Assembly: GCF_000204055.1 (NCBI RefSeq)
Contig: NW_006768838.1
Coordinates: 177,373 to 241,372 of the forward strand
Direction of reading: 5' to 3'
From: Melampsora larici-populina 98AG31
Taxonomy: Eukaryota; Basidiomycota; Pucciniomycetes; Pucciniales; Melampsoraceae
Length of the DNA stretch: 64,000 nt
Under the pieces are notes generated by a model. That model saw only the letters and a program-made list of their open reading frames with translations, was not told where the DNA came from and made no database searches. Shown in pieces: positions 35,732-45,683 of this stretch; position 1 is the first letter of the stretch, and each line of letters starts with the position of its first letter. Made by a program: the position numbers and the translations under genes.

Positions 35732-35810
35732 TACCAAATTCCAGGTTTAAATGTCCAAAAGATTTTAATCTGAACAGCATGCACCTCACCCCAAATGTGT
35801 TCCTCACACC

Positions 35811-36161
35811 TTGCATCCAGCCAATTCTTCACCACCTAACAAGTTGGAATTAGGTACGCATCTATGTCTACCCATATCCCCTCAACTCCATTCACCCTCA
35901 CAATTGTATCCCATTGATCCTGATCAACCCTTCACACTTTTTCTCAAGTTGGTAGAAGACAACCTGAATCTCTTCAGGAATATCAATCCTGCTTTTGATT
36001 CATCCTCTGGCTCAATCCCTCTGTCACTCCCTTTATCACCCACCGGTCTCAAACATGCCATTCAACAACTTTCCACTGCCTCAAAAGATCCCTTTGTCAA
36101 TCTCATCTCTCTAGCTTCTTCTTTTGTCATTTTGAACGATCTCAAGGGAGTCCGTCATTGA
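35811..36161 (+). CDS. Hypothetical open reading frame (possible decayed element gene)
   Basis: Not recognised. A 116-codon frame rich in Pro, Ser and Leu (DPDQPFTLFLKLVEDNLNLF, LKHAIQQLSTASKDPFVNLI) begins just inside the left long-range inverted repeat. Downstream sequence to ~36530 contains helix-like fragments (DQHAATEDAAQSAKKKLDGE) broken by stops in every frame, suggesting a decayed longer gene. It could be the remains of the gene once carried by the element bounded at 35676 and 45736. Confidence 0.25.
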   Translation: MHPANSSPPNKLELGTHLCLPISPQLHSPSQLYPIDPDQPFTLFLKLVEDNLNLFRNINPAFDSSSGSIPLSLPLSPTGLKHAIQQLSTASKDPFVNLISLASSFVILNDLKGVRH

Positions 36162-36585
36162 TGCAATAGACTTACTCAGGAGTCTGCTACGAGTCGGACG
36201 GCATTGAGTTTGGGTGAGAGCAAGTTGAAATGACTTCAAGACCAACATGCAGCCACTGAAGATGCTGCTCAAAGTGCCAAGAAGAAATTAGATGGTGAAC
36301 AAAGTTGTAACAATTGTGAATTAGATGCACAGGTACAGTGGGATTCTACTTCTCATAGTGTAGTCCAACTGGAACCAACCAAGACAAATGAAAATAGTCT
36401 CTCAGTGGAGCTCAATATACTGCTTGCGAACATCTTCCGCCACCTCTCATGAATGGTTATGATTCAATGGACATCAATATCATCTAGGAGATAGAGAATG
36501 TAAGATGTGAGAATTGGAGATGCTCAAGGAACAGTTACTGCATCGTATCCATGAGATTTATATGCTGCAACGGAAGGTATGTCTT

Positions 36586-36866
36586 ATCCACTCTCTCTCA
36601 GTTGATATCTCTCGAGGAAGATTATTTAAATTCATATTATGTTTCTCACTTTTATTGTTTTAGTTTATTTCTATTTATGTGTGTTGTAATGCTTGTTACA
36701 TGGTCACCTATTTCATCACAATGAACAAGGCTCATATCAAACTCTTGGTCGGTTTGTCCTATGCAAACCTAAAGAGTTCATCTATGAATACTCTAGGTTT
36801 CTTGGGGGGGGGCCTCAGCCCTCATGAGGGACCGAGGGAGGTAGGACACCGGTCAGAGTAGATGGA
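36586..36866 (+). repeat. 281-bp direct repeat, copy A
   Basis: Almost identical to 43318-43598; I see only about two or three differences (for example ATGAACAAGG against ATGCACAAGG). Each copy contains the same 60-codon frame, which is a by-product of the duplication rather than evidence of a gene. The repeats do not start with TG or end with CA, so they are not typical LTR edges. Confidence 0.9.
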
Positions 36867-37262
36867 AGGGCGCTGAACGGTGGGCTAGGCAACCCCCGTC
36901 AGAGACTCTTACCACCTTGACTGTCAAGGTCCAAGACTTACATTGGCCCTACTACTTACCACACAACATCTGCATTACTTTACTGCTGCCAGAGAAACCT
37001 CTCGACTACTTACTACCATACTCCAAGCCAGTTTATCACTCAGGACGAGCTTCCATGTAACTTCACGGGTGGCGGGTGGGAGTGAAAAAAAAAGAGGGAA
37101 TATGAGATAATCTGATCTCAGAGGAGATCGTGAGAGAACTGAGTGCCAAACGGATGATTCCAGATACTGGGTGAGGATAACTCTGAGGTGAGGAAGTCAA
37201 GGCGTGGGAGAGAAATTGAAATTTCCTGCAGAGGAAATTTTGCAACATTTTCTTCCTACACG
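36867..37262. other. Target region left of the gypsy insertion
   Basis: Sequence between direct repeat A and the gypsy target duplication. With 43207-43317 it would have been a continuous ~506-bp stretch before the insertion. No gene seen. Confidence 0.5.
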
Positions 37263-37267
37263 CATCG

Positions 37268-37442
37268 TGTAATAACCACATGAGGTGTTAGTAGCATTAT
37301 GCTAATAGCGTGTATGAGCGGACTCTATAGTTTTCACTCCTCTCCGTTGTACTTGATCCTCACACTGCAATCTAGTTAATAGTACCAATAGGCCTTCATC
37401 CTCTATCTCATCACATCCACCGTGTTAGTCCGGGTCATAACA
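37268..37442 (+). repeat. 5' LTR
   Basis: 175 bp with TG...CA ends, identical to the 3' LTR. It contains the decamer ACACTGCAAT (37362-37371), whose complement directly follows the LTR; by analogy with Tf1/sushi elements this decamer should lie at the transcript 5' end. Confidence 0.95.
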
Positions 37443-37443
37443 T

Positions 37444-37453
37444 ATTGCAGTGT
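37444..37453 (+). promoter_or_regulatory. Self-complementary primer-binding site
   Basis: ATTGCAGTGT begins one base after the 5' LTR and is exactly complementary to ACACTGCAAT inside the LTR. No 3' end of a usual initiator tRNA (TGGTATCAGAGC type) is seen. In Tf1/sushi chromoviruses the RNA's own 5' end primes minus-strand synthesis; the same is inferred here. Confidence 0.7.
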
Positions 37454-37565
37454 CTCACCAATCAGCGGTGGACAAGAATCGAAACTCGAAAGAAGAATAA
37501 AGAAAGGAATACGAATCAATTAAATTAGAAACTCGGAATTAGAAAGGATCTACCAAAAGTTTATT

Positions 37566-38837
37566 TTGACGAAGATCGGAACAACGGCGAACTTTACCGC
37601 TCCCACCGAAGAACAAGGTTCAGAAGAATCAACAGAAGCTGTATCGGCGCAAGAATCAATCTTCGACGAACTCGACGAGATGGATGCATTAAATGCTAAT
37701 ATAGCTAGTATACTATCTCAACTTACAAATCTGAACGCAAGATTAGATGAGGAGACAGCCCGTCACAGGGAGACTCAAAAGAAGTTAGATGAAGAAAGTG
37801 CCCATAGATTATCGACGCAAGAACAATTAGACACCCTAATCAATCAGCTTAATAATAGCAGCAGTTCAAACACTACCCCGGCAGCTCAGCACACCACCAA
37901 CCCCGCATTAAACCCCGCAATTTCCCAGCCAACGTTACCCGTAACTAGTGAAACCCAACCGCCCCTCACAGCATCCGATGTGAAGATACTTATGAAATCC
38001 AACCGTAGCCCAAAAGTCGGAACACCGGATAAGTTCGATGGCTCAAAAGGCGATGCAGCGGAAACTTTTGTGAATCAAGTAGGACTGTACCTTCTAGCTA
38101 ACGAGGAATCGTTCCCGAATGACAAGACGAAGATCGTATTCGCACTGTCTTACCTGACGGGGGAAGCAAACCAATGGGCGGCACCGTACTTCAAACGCCT
38201 ACTACACCCTAACGATGAAGACGAACTTACGTTTCAGGCCTTTGCAAAAGCTTTTGAAGCCACCTACTTCGATTCCGACCGTCAGAACCGCGCGCAACGA
38301 GATCTACGAGCACTGCAACAGAATTCAACGGTTGCTGATTATACCACGAGATTTATGGCACTAGCGGCTAGAACGGGCTGGGGTGAAACAGAACATATCA
38401 GTCACTACAAGATCGGGTTGAAACAAGAAATCAGAGTAAACATGATTCTCAAGACATTCACATCACTGACAGACATCACTGCTTTTGCTATCGCCATCAA
38501 CAACGAACTTCACCCCGGCATTACACGTTTGACACCCCGTAATCTACCTCAAATCACGACTACTACCAAGGACCCTGACGCGATGGACCTATCAACCACG
38601 AAGGTATGGGTATCTAAGGAGGAGATGTCTAGGAGAGCTGAGAAGAGGTTATGTTACAAGTGTGGCAAGGGAAGGCATAGAGCAGCAGACTGTGGTAGAA
38701 AGGATGAACGTGGAAACTGGGTGAGAAGTGGGGGTAACAACTTCAAGGTAGCTGAATTAGAAGCTAAAATCACTGAATTAGAAAGTAAAGGGAAGAGTAG
38801 AGCGGAGGAATCAAAAAATGGCGATGCTTGGGACTGA
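37566..38837 (+). CDS. Gag of the gypsy element
   Basis: An open frame of up to 423 codons. It opens at a TTG; the first in-frame ATG is 37680 (MDALNANIAS), so the start is uncertain. Features are a coiled coil (NLNARLDEETARHRETQKK), a Thr/Pro/Gln-rich linker, the retrotransposon gag core (KVGTPDKFDGSKGDAAETFV, YLTGEANQWAAPYF, FDSDRQNRAQRDLRALQQ) and one zinc knuckle near the end (CYKCGKGRHRAADC, CX2CX4HX4C). It forms the particle and packages RNA. The last codons overlap the pol frame, which is -1 relative to gag. Confidence 0.88.
   Translation: MTKIGTTANFTAPTEEQGSEESTEAVSAQESIFDELDEMDALNANIASILSQLTNLNARLDEETARHRETQKKLDEESAHRLSTQEQLDTLINQLNNSSSSNTTPAAQHTTNPALNPAISQPTLPVTSETQPPLTASDVKILMKSNRSPKVGTPDKFDGSKGDAAETFVNQVGLYLLANEESFPNDKTKIVFALSYLTGEANQWAAPYFKRLLHPNDEDELTFQAFAKAFEATYFDSDRQNRAQRDLRALQQNSTVADYTTRFMALAARTGWGETEHISHYKIGLKQEIRVNMILKTFTSLTDITAFAIAINNELHPGITRLTPRNLPQITTTTKDPDAMDLSTTKVWVSKEEMSRRAEKRLCYKCGKGRHRAADCGRKDERGNWVRSGGNNFKVAELEAKITELESKGKSRAEESKNGDAWD
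38813..38819 (+). promoter_or_regulatory. Putative -1 ribosomal frameshift site
   Basis: The heptamer AAAAAAT lies in the gag zero frame as A AAA AAT, fitting X XXY YYZ. It is 15 nt before the gag stop, and slipping back one base enters the open protease frame (TGG CGA TGC). A downstream structure was not modelled. Confidence 0.6.
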
Positions 38838-39673
38838 AGGATGTGCCTATCCCGAGCTCTGAGGAGGAGGTTATTGGTATTGGAGCAGTTACTTATTTGA
38901 AAAGAAATGCAAGCGATCCTCGCTTTTTTTTATCATTACCATTGTCCCATACCAGCCCCTCTCTCTGTGCCACATCAAAACCATTTGCCTTATGTTTACT
39001 GGACTGTGGAGCTACGCACGAAGCAGTCAGCGACAGGTTTGTCAGAAAATTCAATCTCAAGACCTCAAAGCTCAATGTACCACAAACGGTAAGCGCCTTT
39101 GACGGCAAGTCCAAGCAATTGACTGAAGAAGCTCATCTATTCATCGACCAAGACACAAACCCCACGCACTTTATCGTTACTCAATTGAAGGACAACTACG
39201 ACGCACTATTAGGAATGCCGTGGTTTCGAAAGCATGGTCACAAGATTGATTGGTCAAAAGGCACGTTTGACAATTCACCTATGGAATTCATTGCAACCGT
39301 CGAAGCGGTTTCGTCACAACCGGAAAACCCCTTGGAGCCCGCAAGGGAAGCTAGGTCTGTTGACGAGGGGGTATGTACTGAAGCTGAAGTCAGCAACAGT
39401 ACACTAATACCCCCGCAATGTGAGTCATCTTTTTCATTACACAAAGATCAGTTTAGAACGGCTAGCAACGCTTCATCTCTCTTAGAACAGTATTCCCAAA
39501 ACCGACTAGCACCAACAACAATTAAGGATGACGAACCACGAAATGCAGCTGTCCCGTCAGCTTCTTCCATTCCGAAAACATCCTCCGAACCCAAGGAGGC
39601 CAAGAGGAAAGCAAGGAATAGTGAAGAGGGGGTATGTACTGAAGCTGAAGTCAGCAACAGTACACTACACTAA
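38820..39673 (+). CDS. Pol N-terminal part: aspartic protease
   Basis: This frame is entered by -1 shift from gag. The retroviral-type protease has an active site LLDCGATHEA (DCG in place of the commoner DSG/DTG, as seen in some chromoviruses) and the later ALLGMPWFRKHG block. It ends at a TAA (39671-39673) caused by duplication of TACAC at 39661-39670. The two near-identical 62/67-bp segments at 39365-39426 and 39626-39692 lie in the linker, giving a repeated EGVCTEAEVSNSTL peptide. Confidence 0.8.
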
Positions 39674-39714
39674 TACCCCCGCAATGTGAGTCTGCTACTG
39701 GAATTTCATCCCTA

Positions 39715-42700
39715 GTGTCTGAAACAGCTCGCAAGCGTGATTCTCTCCAAATTAGTAGTCAACTACCAGCCATATCAGCAGCGAAAGCCTCTTGGTCAAC
39801 AGCAGCAAGAATTGCGGTCGAAGAGAAGAAGAAAACAGTCCAAGAACCAGTCGAGAAACTAGTCCCAACACAATACCACAGATACCTAGGAATGTTCAGC
39901 AAGACCAAGGCTCAGACACTTCCACCGAGACGCAAGTATGATTTTCAGGTAAAATTAATCCCAGGAGCTACACCGCAAGCAGGCAAAATCATCCCGCTTT
40001 CCCCAGCCGAAAATGAAGTTCTGGAGAAAATGGTGAACGAAGGCTTAGCAAACGGCACAATTAGACGGACGACATCACCGTGGGCGGCTCCAGTACTATT
40101 CACGGGTAAAAAAGATGGCAACCTCAGGCCTTGTTTTGACTACCGTCGACTGAACGCTCTGACAGTAAAGAACAGGTACCCACTACCATTAACCATGGAG
40201 TTAGTGGATAGTCTGAGAGGAGCATCAAAGTACACAAAGCTGGACATCAGAAACGCGTATGGAAATCTGAGGGTAAAAGAGGGTGATGAAGACGTGTTGG
40301 CGTTCATATGCAAAGCAGGTCAATTCGCCCCTCTTACCATGCCATTCGGACCTACAGGCGCCCCAGGTTGTTTTCAATACTTTATCCAGGACATTCTCTT
40401 AGGACATATAGGAAAAGACACCGCCGCATTCATCGACGACATTATGATCTATACAAAAGACGATGTGAATCACGAAGACACTGTAGAAGACATCTTGAAA
40501 ATATTAAGTAAATATTCTTTATGGCTTAAACCGGAAAAGTGTGAATTCTCTCGTTCAGAAGTCGAATACCTGGGTCTCATCATCTCAAAGAATCAAATAC
40601 GAATGGACCCAGCAAAGGTCAAAGCAGTCGCAGACTGGCCTGCTCCAAAGAATACGTCCGAGGTATTGCGGTTCTTAGGATTCGCCAACTTTTATCGGAG
40701 GTTCATCGAGCAATTCTCAAGAACAGCAAGACCATTGCACGACCTCACGTGTAGAGAAACACCTTTTTCATGGACAAAGGAGAGACAGGAGTCATTTGAC
40801 AAACTAAAAACTTCATTCACTACCGCACCAGTCCTTCGGATAGCTGACCCCTACCAACCTTTCATCCTAGAGTGCGATTGCTCAGATTTGGCCCTAGGAG
40901 CAGTACTGTCGCAGAAGGCTGAAGACGGCGAAGTTCATCCGGTAGCATACCTATCACGATCACTCATACCAGCAGAGCGCAATTACGAAATCTTTGATAA
41001 GGAGCTATTAGCCTTGGTAGCATCATTCAAAGAGTGGCGCCAATATTTGGAAGGGAACCCCCATAGACTTGATGTAATAGTATATACTGATCATAAAAAC
41101 CTGGAAAGTTTCATGACGACCAAGCAACTGACACGTAGACAAGCTAGGTGGGCAGAAACACTTGGGTGTTTTGACTTTGTAATCAAATTCAGGCCGGGAA
41201 GGAGCGCAACTCAACCGGACGCACTGTCTCGAAGACCGGACTTGGCGCCATCATCAGAAGAAAAACTGACTGTCGGACAACTCTTACGACCTAGCAACAT
41301 CACAGAGGATACCTTTGCAGAATTAGACGCGTTCGACGCCCAATTTGCAAACGAGGAGGAAGTGGAACACGTGAAAGCTAATGAATGGTTCCAATGTGAT
41401 ATTGCAGGCACCAAAACTGATCCAGAGAACAACCTTTTACCATCGGACACGGAACTAGTACAAAAGATAAGAGAGCTTAATGTCAAGGACGAAAAAATTC
41501 AAGAAATCATGAATGCATTAATAAACCCGATATCATCCAAAATCAAGGAGGCTCTGAACGTGTACTCAGTGGCAGACGGTATCCTTTATCAGGACGGTAG
41601 GGTGGTGGTTCCGGAAAACGACAAAATCAGAGCAGAAATACTGAAAACTTATCACGACAGTAAACTGGCAGGCCACCCAGGAAGAGCTAAAACCCTTAGC
41701 CTCGTCAAACGCAATTACACCTGGACAGGACAAAAAGCATTCGTAAACAGATATGTGGAGGGGTGTATTTCATGTCAAAGAGTGAAACCAATGCTAATGA
41801 AACCTTTCGGATCGCTAGAGCCATTACCAATCCCTGCAGGACCCTGGACAGACATTAGTTACGATCTCATCACGGGATTACCAACGTCGAACGGGAAGAA
41901 TAGTATCTTAACAGTCATCGACCGATTAACCAAAATGGCGCATTTCCTACCATGTAACGACACTGATGGAGCGGAACAGCTAGCGGATCTAATGATGAAA
42001 GAAGTATGGAAGATACACGGAACGCCAAAGACCATAGTATCGGATAGAGGTTTGATATTCATCTCTAAGATCACATCTCAATTAAACGAAAGACTTGGCA
42101 TCAAATTACAACCGTCAACAGCGTTTCACCCCCGATCAGATGGTCAATCAGAAATCGCCAATAAGGTAGTGGAACAATATCTGCGGCACTTTGTATCATA
42201 TCATCAAGATGATTGGGAACCATTATTGGCCCCGGCGGAGTTTGCGTATAACAACAACACTCACACATCAACAGGAGTATCCCCATTTAAAGCTAACTAC
42301 GGGTACGATTTAACTCTAGGACCAATCCCATCCGAGGACCAGTGCGTGCCGGCAGTTGAGGAACGATTACAACGCTTAGCAGAGGTACAACTTGAACTAC
42401 AATCATGTATAGAAGGCGCTCAAGAAGCAATGAAACATCAATTCAATAAGGGAATACGAGATACACCGGCGTGGAAAGTAGGAGAGAAAGTTTGGCTCCA
42501 CAGCAGAAACATATCGACGACAAGGCCAAGCCCCAAGTTGGACCATAGGTGGCTAGGACCCTTTAGTATAGTCAAAAGAGTTTCCCCTTCTACGTACCAA
42601 TTAAAGTTACCATTGACAATGAAAGGAGTTCACCCCGTGTTTCACGTTTCAGTATTACGAAAAATGGAACCCGATACAATCAAGTCAAGACAAATAGACG

Positions 42701-42933
42701 AGTTGCCACCAATTGAAATTAAAGGAGAAGAAGAGTGGGAGGTCGAAGCAATACTGGACAGCAGAAAAAGATACAAGACACTGGAGTACCTTGTAAGCTG
42801 GAAAGGATACGGTAAAGAACATGACTTGTGGGAACCATATTCAAATCTAACCAACGCAAAAGAAATGGTAAGAGATTTTGATAAGAGATTTCCAATGGCG
42901 GCTACAAAATACAAAAGGTCAAGGAGAAAGTGA
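39715..42933 (+). CDS. Pol remainder: RT, RNase H, integrase, chromodomain
   Basis: One long uninterrupted frame (1072 codons; opens with GTG because it is the continuation of pol after the 5-bp duplication). Reverse transcriptase spans ~40-290 with LDIRNAYGNL and the catalytic AFIDDIMIYT (FIDD variant of YxDD). RNase H has ECDCSDLALGAVLSQ and YTDHKNLESF. Integrase has an HX6H...CX2C zinc finger (HDSKLAGH, CISC), then catalytic Asp (DLITGLP and VSDRG) and Glu (SDGQSEIANKV). The GPY-like region (LGPFSIVKRV) precedes a C-terminal chromodomain (EWEVEAILDSR, YLVSWKGYG, LWEPYSNL), which in this lineage directs integration to heterochromatin. All catalytic residues named appear present. Confidence 0.93.
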   Translation: MSETARKRDSLQISSQLPAISAAKASWSTAARIAVEEKKKTVQEPVEKLVPTQYHRYLGMFSKTKAQTLPPRRKYDFQVKLIPGATPQAGKIIPLSPAENEVLEKMVNEGLANGTIRRTTSPWAAPVLFTGKKDGNLRPCFDYRRLNALTVKNRYPLPLTMELVDSLRGASKYTKLDIRNAYGNLRVKEGDEDVLAFICKAGQFAPLTMPFGPTGAPGCFQYFIQDILLGHIGKDTAAFIDDIMIYTKDDVNHEDTVEDILKILSKYSLWLKPEKCEFSRSEVEYLGLIISKNQIRMDPAKVKAVADWPAPKNTSEVLRFLGFANFYRRFIEQFSRTARPLHDLTCRETPFSWTKERQESFDKLKTSFTTAPVLRIADPYQPFILECDCSDLALGAVLSQKAEDGEVHPVAYLSRSLIPAERNYEIFDKELLALVASFKEWRQYLEGNPHRLDVIVYTDHKNLESFMTTKQLTRRQARWAETLGCFDFVIKFRPGRSATQPDALSRRPDLAPSSEEKLTVGQLLRPSNITEDTFAELDAFDAQFANEEEVEHVKANEWFQCDIAGTKTDPENNLLPSDTELVQKIRELNVKDEKIQEIMNALINPISSKIKEALNVYSVADGILYQDGRVVVPENDKIRAEILKTYHDSKLAGHPGRAKTLSLVKRNYTWTGQKAFVNRYVEGCISCQRVKPMLMKPFGSLEPLPIPAGPWTDISYDLITGLPTSNGKNSILTVIDRLTKMAHFLPCNDTDGAEQLADLMMKEVWKIHGTPKTIVSDRGLIFISKITSQLNERLGIKLQPSTAFHPRSDGQSEIANKVVEQYLRHFVSYHQDDWEPLLAPAEFAYNNNTHTSTGVSPFKANYGYDLTLGPIPSEDQCVPAVEERLQRLAEVQLELQSCIEGAQEAMKHQFNKGIRDTPAWKVGEKVWLHSRNISTTRPSPKLDHRWLGPFSIVKRVSPSTYQLKLPLTMKGVHPVFHVSVLRKMEPDTIKSRQIDELPPIEIKGEEEWEVEAILDSRKRYKTLEYLVSWKGYGKEHDLWEPYSNLTNAKEMVRDFDKRFPMAATKYKRSRRK

Positions 42934-43013
42934 GCGGGTCAAGCTTTTTCCCACTGGGTTTTTTAATGCTGACCCAGGGATGTATGCAGGGCTGCAAGAG
43001 GAGTCTGGGCATA

Positions 43014-43024
43014 AAGAGGGGGAT
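43014..43024 (+). promoter_or_regulatory. Polypurine tract
   Basis: AAAGAGGGGGA ends two bases before the 3' LTR and would prime plus-strand DNA synthesis. Confidence 0.75.
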
Positions 43025-43026
43025 AG

Positions 43027-43201
43027 TGTAATAACCACATGAGGTGTTAGTAGCATTATGCTAATAGCGTGTATGAGCGGACTCTATAGTTTTCACTCCT
43101 CTCCGTTGTACTTGATCCTCACACTGCAATCTAGTTAATAGTACCAATAGGCCTTCATCCTCTATCTCATCACATCCACCGTGTTAGTCCGGGTCATAAC
43201 A
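43027..43201 (+). repeat. 3' LTR
   Basis: 175 bp, identical by eye to the 5' LTR, followed by the CATCG target duplication. Confidence 0.95.
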
Positions 43202-43317
43202 CATCGAGAGAAACCACCCTCGGTATAAGGATGTTTTCTCTACATTCACCCGTTACCCGATATCTACCTGTATCTTGGAAACAGACGGAACCGTCGTGCC
43301 TTTGGGTTCCGTCCACC

Positions 43318-43598
43318 ATCCACTCTCTCTCAGTTGATATCTCTCGAGGAAGATTATTTAAATTCATATTATGTTTCTCACTTTTATTGTTTTAGTTTAT
43401 TTCTATTTATGTGTGTTGTAATGCTTGTTACATGGTCACCTATTTCATCACAATGCACAAGGCTCATATCAAACTCTTGGTCGGTTTGTCCTATGCAAAC
43501 CTAAAGAGTTCATCTATGAATACTCTAGGTTTCTTGGGGGGGGCCCTCAGCCCTCATGAGGGACCGAGGGAGGTAGGACACCGGTCAGAGTAGATGGA
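43318..43598 (+). repeat. 281-bp direct repeat, copy B
   Basis: Near-identical to 36586-36866, same orientation. With the gypsy element removed, the copies would be about 0.5 kb apart. It may be an old tandem duplication or the terminal repeats of a short non-autonomous element. Confidence 0.9.
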
Positions 43599-45683
43599 TG
43601 AATTGCTATGAGAACAAAGAGAAGTTTACTTTACAAATCAATTTCATTGATTCTCCTTTGAATGTTGTAGCTTGTCAAGTTGAGATCGAAAAGTCAATCC
43701 AAGATTCCCAGGCTTGAATAAACCGTTTCCGAGCAAAATCTCCGACCACAATTGTGGGATTTGGCTTTGGCGTACCGTTCCTCATCTAAGAAATATTTGT
43801 CTTTATAACAATCTATCATTATGGGTCTGATCCTAGGTTGAATCATTTGGGTAAAGAGCAATCCATTCTATGATGACAGAGTTGAGTAATTGAGATTAGC
43901 AAGGAAATTAATAAGCAGATCCTATCATGATGTATGCAACCGCTTACTTTTGTAATTGTGTAAACCATGCATATAAAAAACTCCTGCCATCGTCCACTCA
44001 TACCCGTCAGTTTGGCGATGATAGCATTGATTGCTTTCAAATCGGACATCTCGTTATCAATAGCAGCAGCAATTAGATTTGAGGTACCAGACATTGCGCT
44101 CAGGGACGGCTGTAGATTATAAGTGCGTTGAACATTTCCCGCAAAAGATCGCAATCAACTTTGAAGTCTAATAGCCCAGTTGATTGAGGATGTTACATGT
44201 GAATTTGTTGGAGTAGAAACATTGAGGTTGGATATGATTGATCTTGCTAGAGGGTGGTGAATTGTAGTACCAGTAGTAAGAAGTTGATTGAGTTCTGGAA
44301 ATGGGTAATTGGTAATCTTGTTCTGTACTAAACAGTTGATCAACAAATGTAATATATTTCCCAAATCCAACTCTGGCTAAGATTCCATTCGATAAGAAGT
44401 ATCAATTTGGTTTTAGCTGATGGGCTTGCACTTGAAGTTTGTGAATGACAAACACGACTGTGATTGAATGAAAGAAAGTCAGTTCTTTATCAGACTTGTT
44501 TGTTGTTATATATCCAGGAAGAATAACACCGACTTTTGTTGGGTTGAGGAAAAGAGTGCTGATCGCACCTGATGCAAAGTTGGCCATGGCAATTTAACCA
44601 AACTTTAGAATTATCAACGACTCCTTTCAAGTAAAAGTAAACTGATTTTTCATTCAAATCTATTTCAATTTTTGTCATGTTAGTCACTTGCTTCTTGAAT
44701 ACCAAAATTGGATAGGATATTGACCTACTCCACGACCATGACCATGGAGTTTAGTTGATAAATTTGCTCATAGACTTATAGTTGTTATCCAATCATCAAT
44801 CCAAAAATTGAGATCAAGTAGAACTTGTGAACTTGAATAAAGCAATTGATAGAAGCAGTACCAAGTCTGATTTGTGGATATATACTTCAAGATAGCTTTA
44901 GAGGTATCTTGAAAAAATGAGATCCAACTTAGATATGTGGCCACTACTTTCCATCTGGTGATGACAAAATGTTTGAATGAAGATGAATGGAAGTTGAAGT
45001 TAGCCAAAGTGAGATACAATGCAACAAGTGAAGCAATTATCAACTCACAGAATCAAAACTCTTCACAGGAGCAAAGGGCTCAATCTTGTATTCAATTCTG
45101 GAAAATTAGGTTTCTCATCTTGAACTCCCTTTTTGAAATGTTTGTATTTTATTGGAAATTGTGATTGTTTTGGAAGGTTTGGGCTGGAGTGAAACCACAC
45201 AACGGGTATATATTGGATTTGTAAATAGTGAGTGCAAACTGACTCAAGTCCTAAAATCAACTTGCTGAGTAAAATGGTGGATTGGTGGACTCTGTAGAGT
45301 GTAAGCAAACTAAATTGAGGGTGACAATCGGTTTTATTACTTTGATGTTTCAAGTTGGTTCATGTTGCTTTAATGTTTCTCTTGTGATGACCATTCTGAG
45401 TGACTTCATCATGAGAATGATTTGAAGATACAATGTTTGGATCAGATTGTTATCTATGACCGGTTGAAATGAGCAACTGCTTGAGAATTGATAAAGAAGG
45501 TAAAGGGTCAATATCGAAGTAAGTTCCTGATCATAGTCGATGATTGTAGTTGAAGTTGAAGTGGGTTGAAGGATTGGATTGAATTGAGATGAAATGTTCA
45601 GGTGCTTTGACCAATAGATGATGAGGTGAACGCGTCAGCCAGGGATTTTACTCAAATGACGTGTAAACCTCCAACCTGAAAGT
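43599..45683 (-). other. Unresolved region with fragmented minus-strand frames
   Basis: Several minus-strand frames of 60-100 codons follow each other in different phases (45043-44768, 44705-44490, 44587-44402, 44370-44155, 44154-43843). Some read like protein (NLIAAAIDNEMSDLKAINAI, VGVILPGYITTNKSDKELTF, WKVVATYLSWISFFQDTSKA). No domain is recognised and no consistent splice joins were found. This could be a decayed gene belonging to the element bounded at 35676/45736, or chance frames. Confidence 0.3.

Larger units (their letters stand above)
37268..43201 (+). mobile_element. Ty3/gypsy chromovirus LTR retrotransposon (5.93 kb)
   Basis: Two identical 175-bp LTRs (TGTAATAACC ... GGGTCATAACA) flank gag and pol, and the host pentamer CATCG is duplicated on both sides (37263-37267 and 43202-43206). 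Pol order is protease, reverse transcriptase, RNase H, integrase, chromodomain, which defines a chromovirus. A primer site complementary to the element's own LTR follows the 5' LTR and a purine tract precedes the 3' LTR. Identical LTRs mean a very recent insertion. Codon use is GC-richer than the surrounding AT-rich repeats. One 5-bp duplication breaks pol between protease and reverse transcriptase, so this copy probably cannot make full Pol by itself. Confidence 0.95.

Noticed and set aside
36679..36861. 60-codon frame, repeated at 43411-43593
   Set aside because: It is duplicated only because the 281-bp direct repeat is; no sign of protein constraint or family.
38893..39657. Minus-strand frames inside the gypsy pol
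   Set aside because: Antisense to protease and linker coding sequence with no family resemblance.
36586..43598. Reading the 281-bp repeats as LTRs of the gypsy element
   Set aside because: The true LTRs are the 175-bp repeats, with TG/CA ends, CATCG target duplication, primer site and purine tract.
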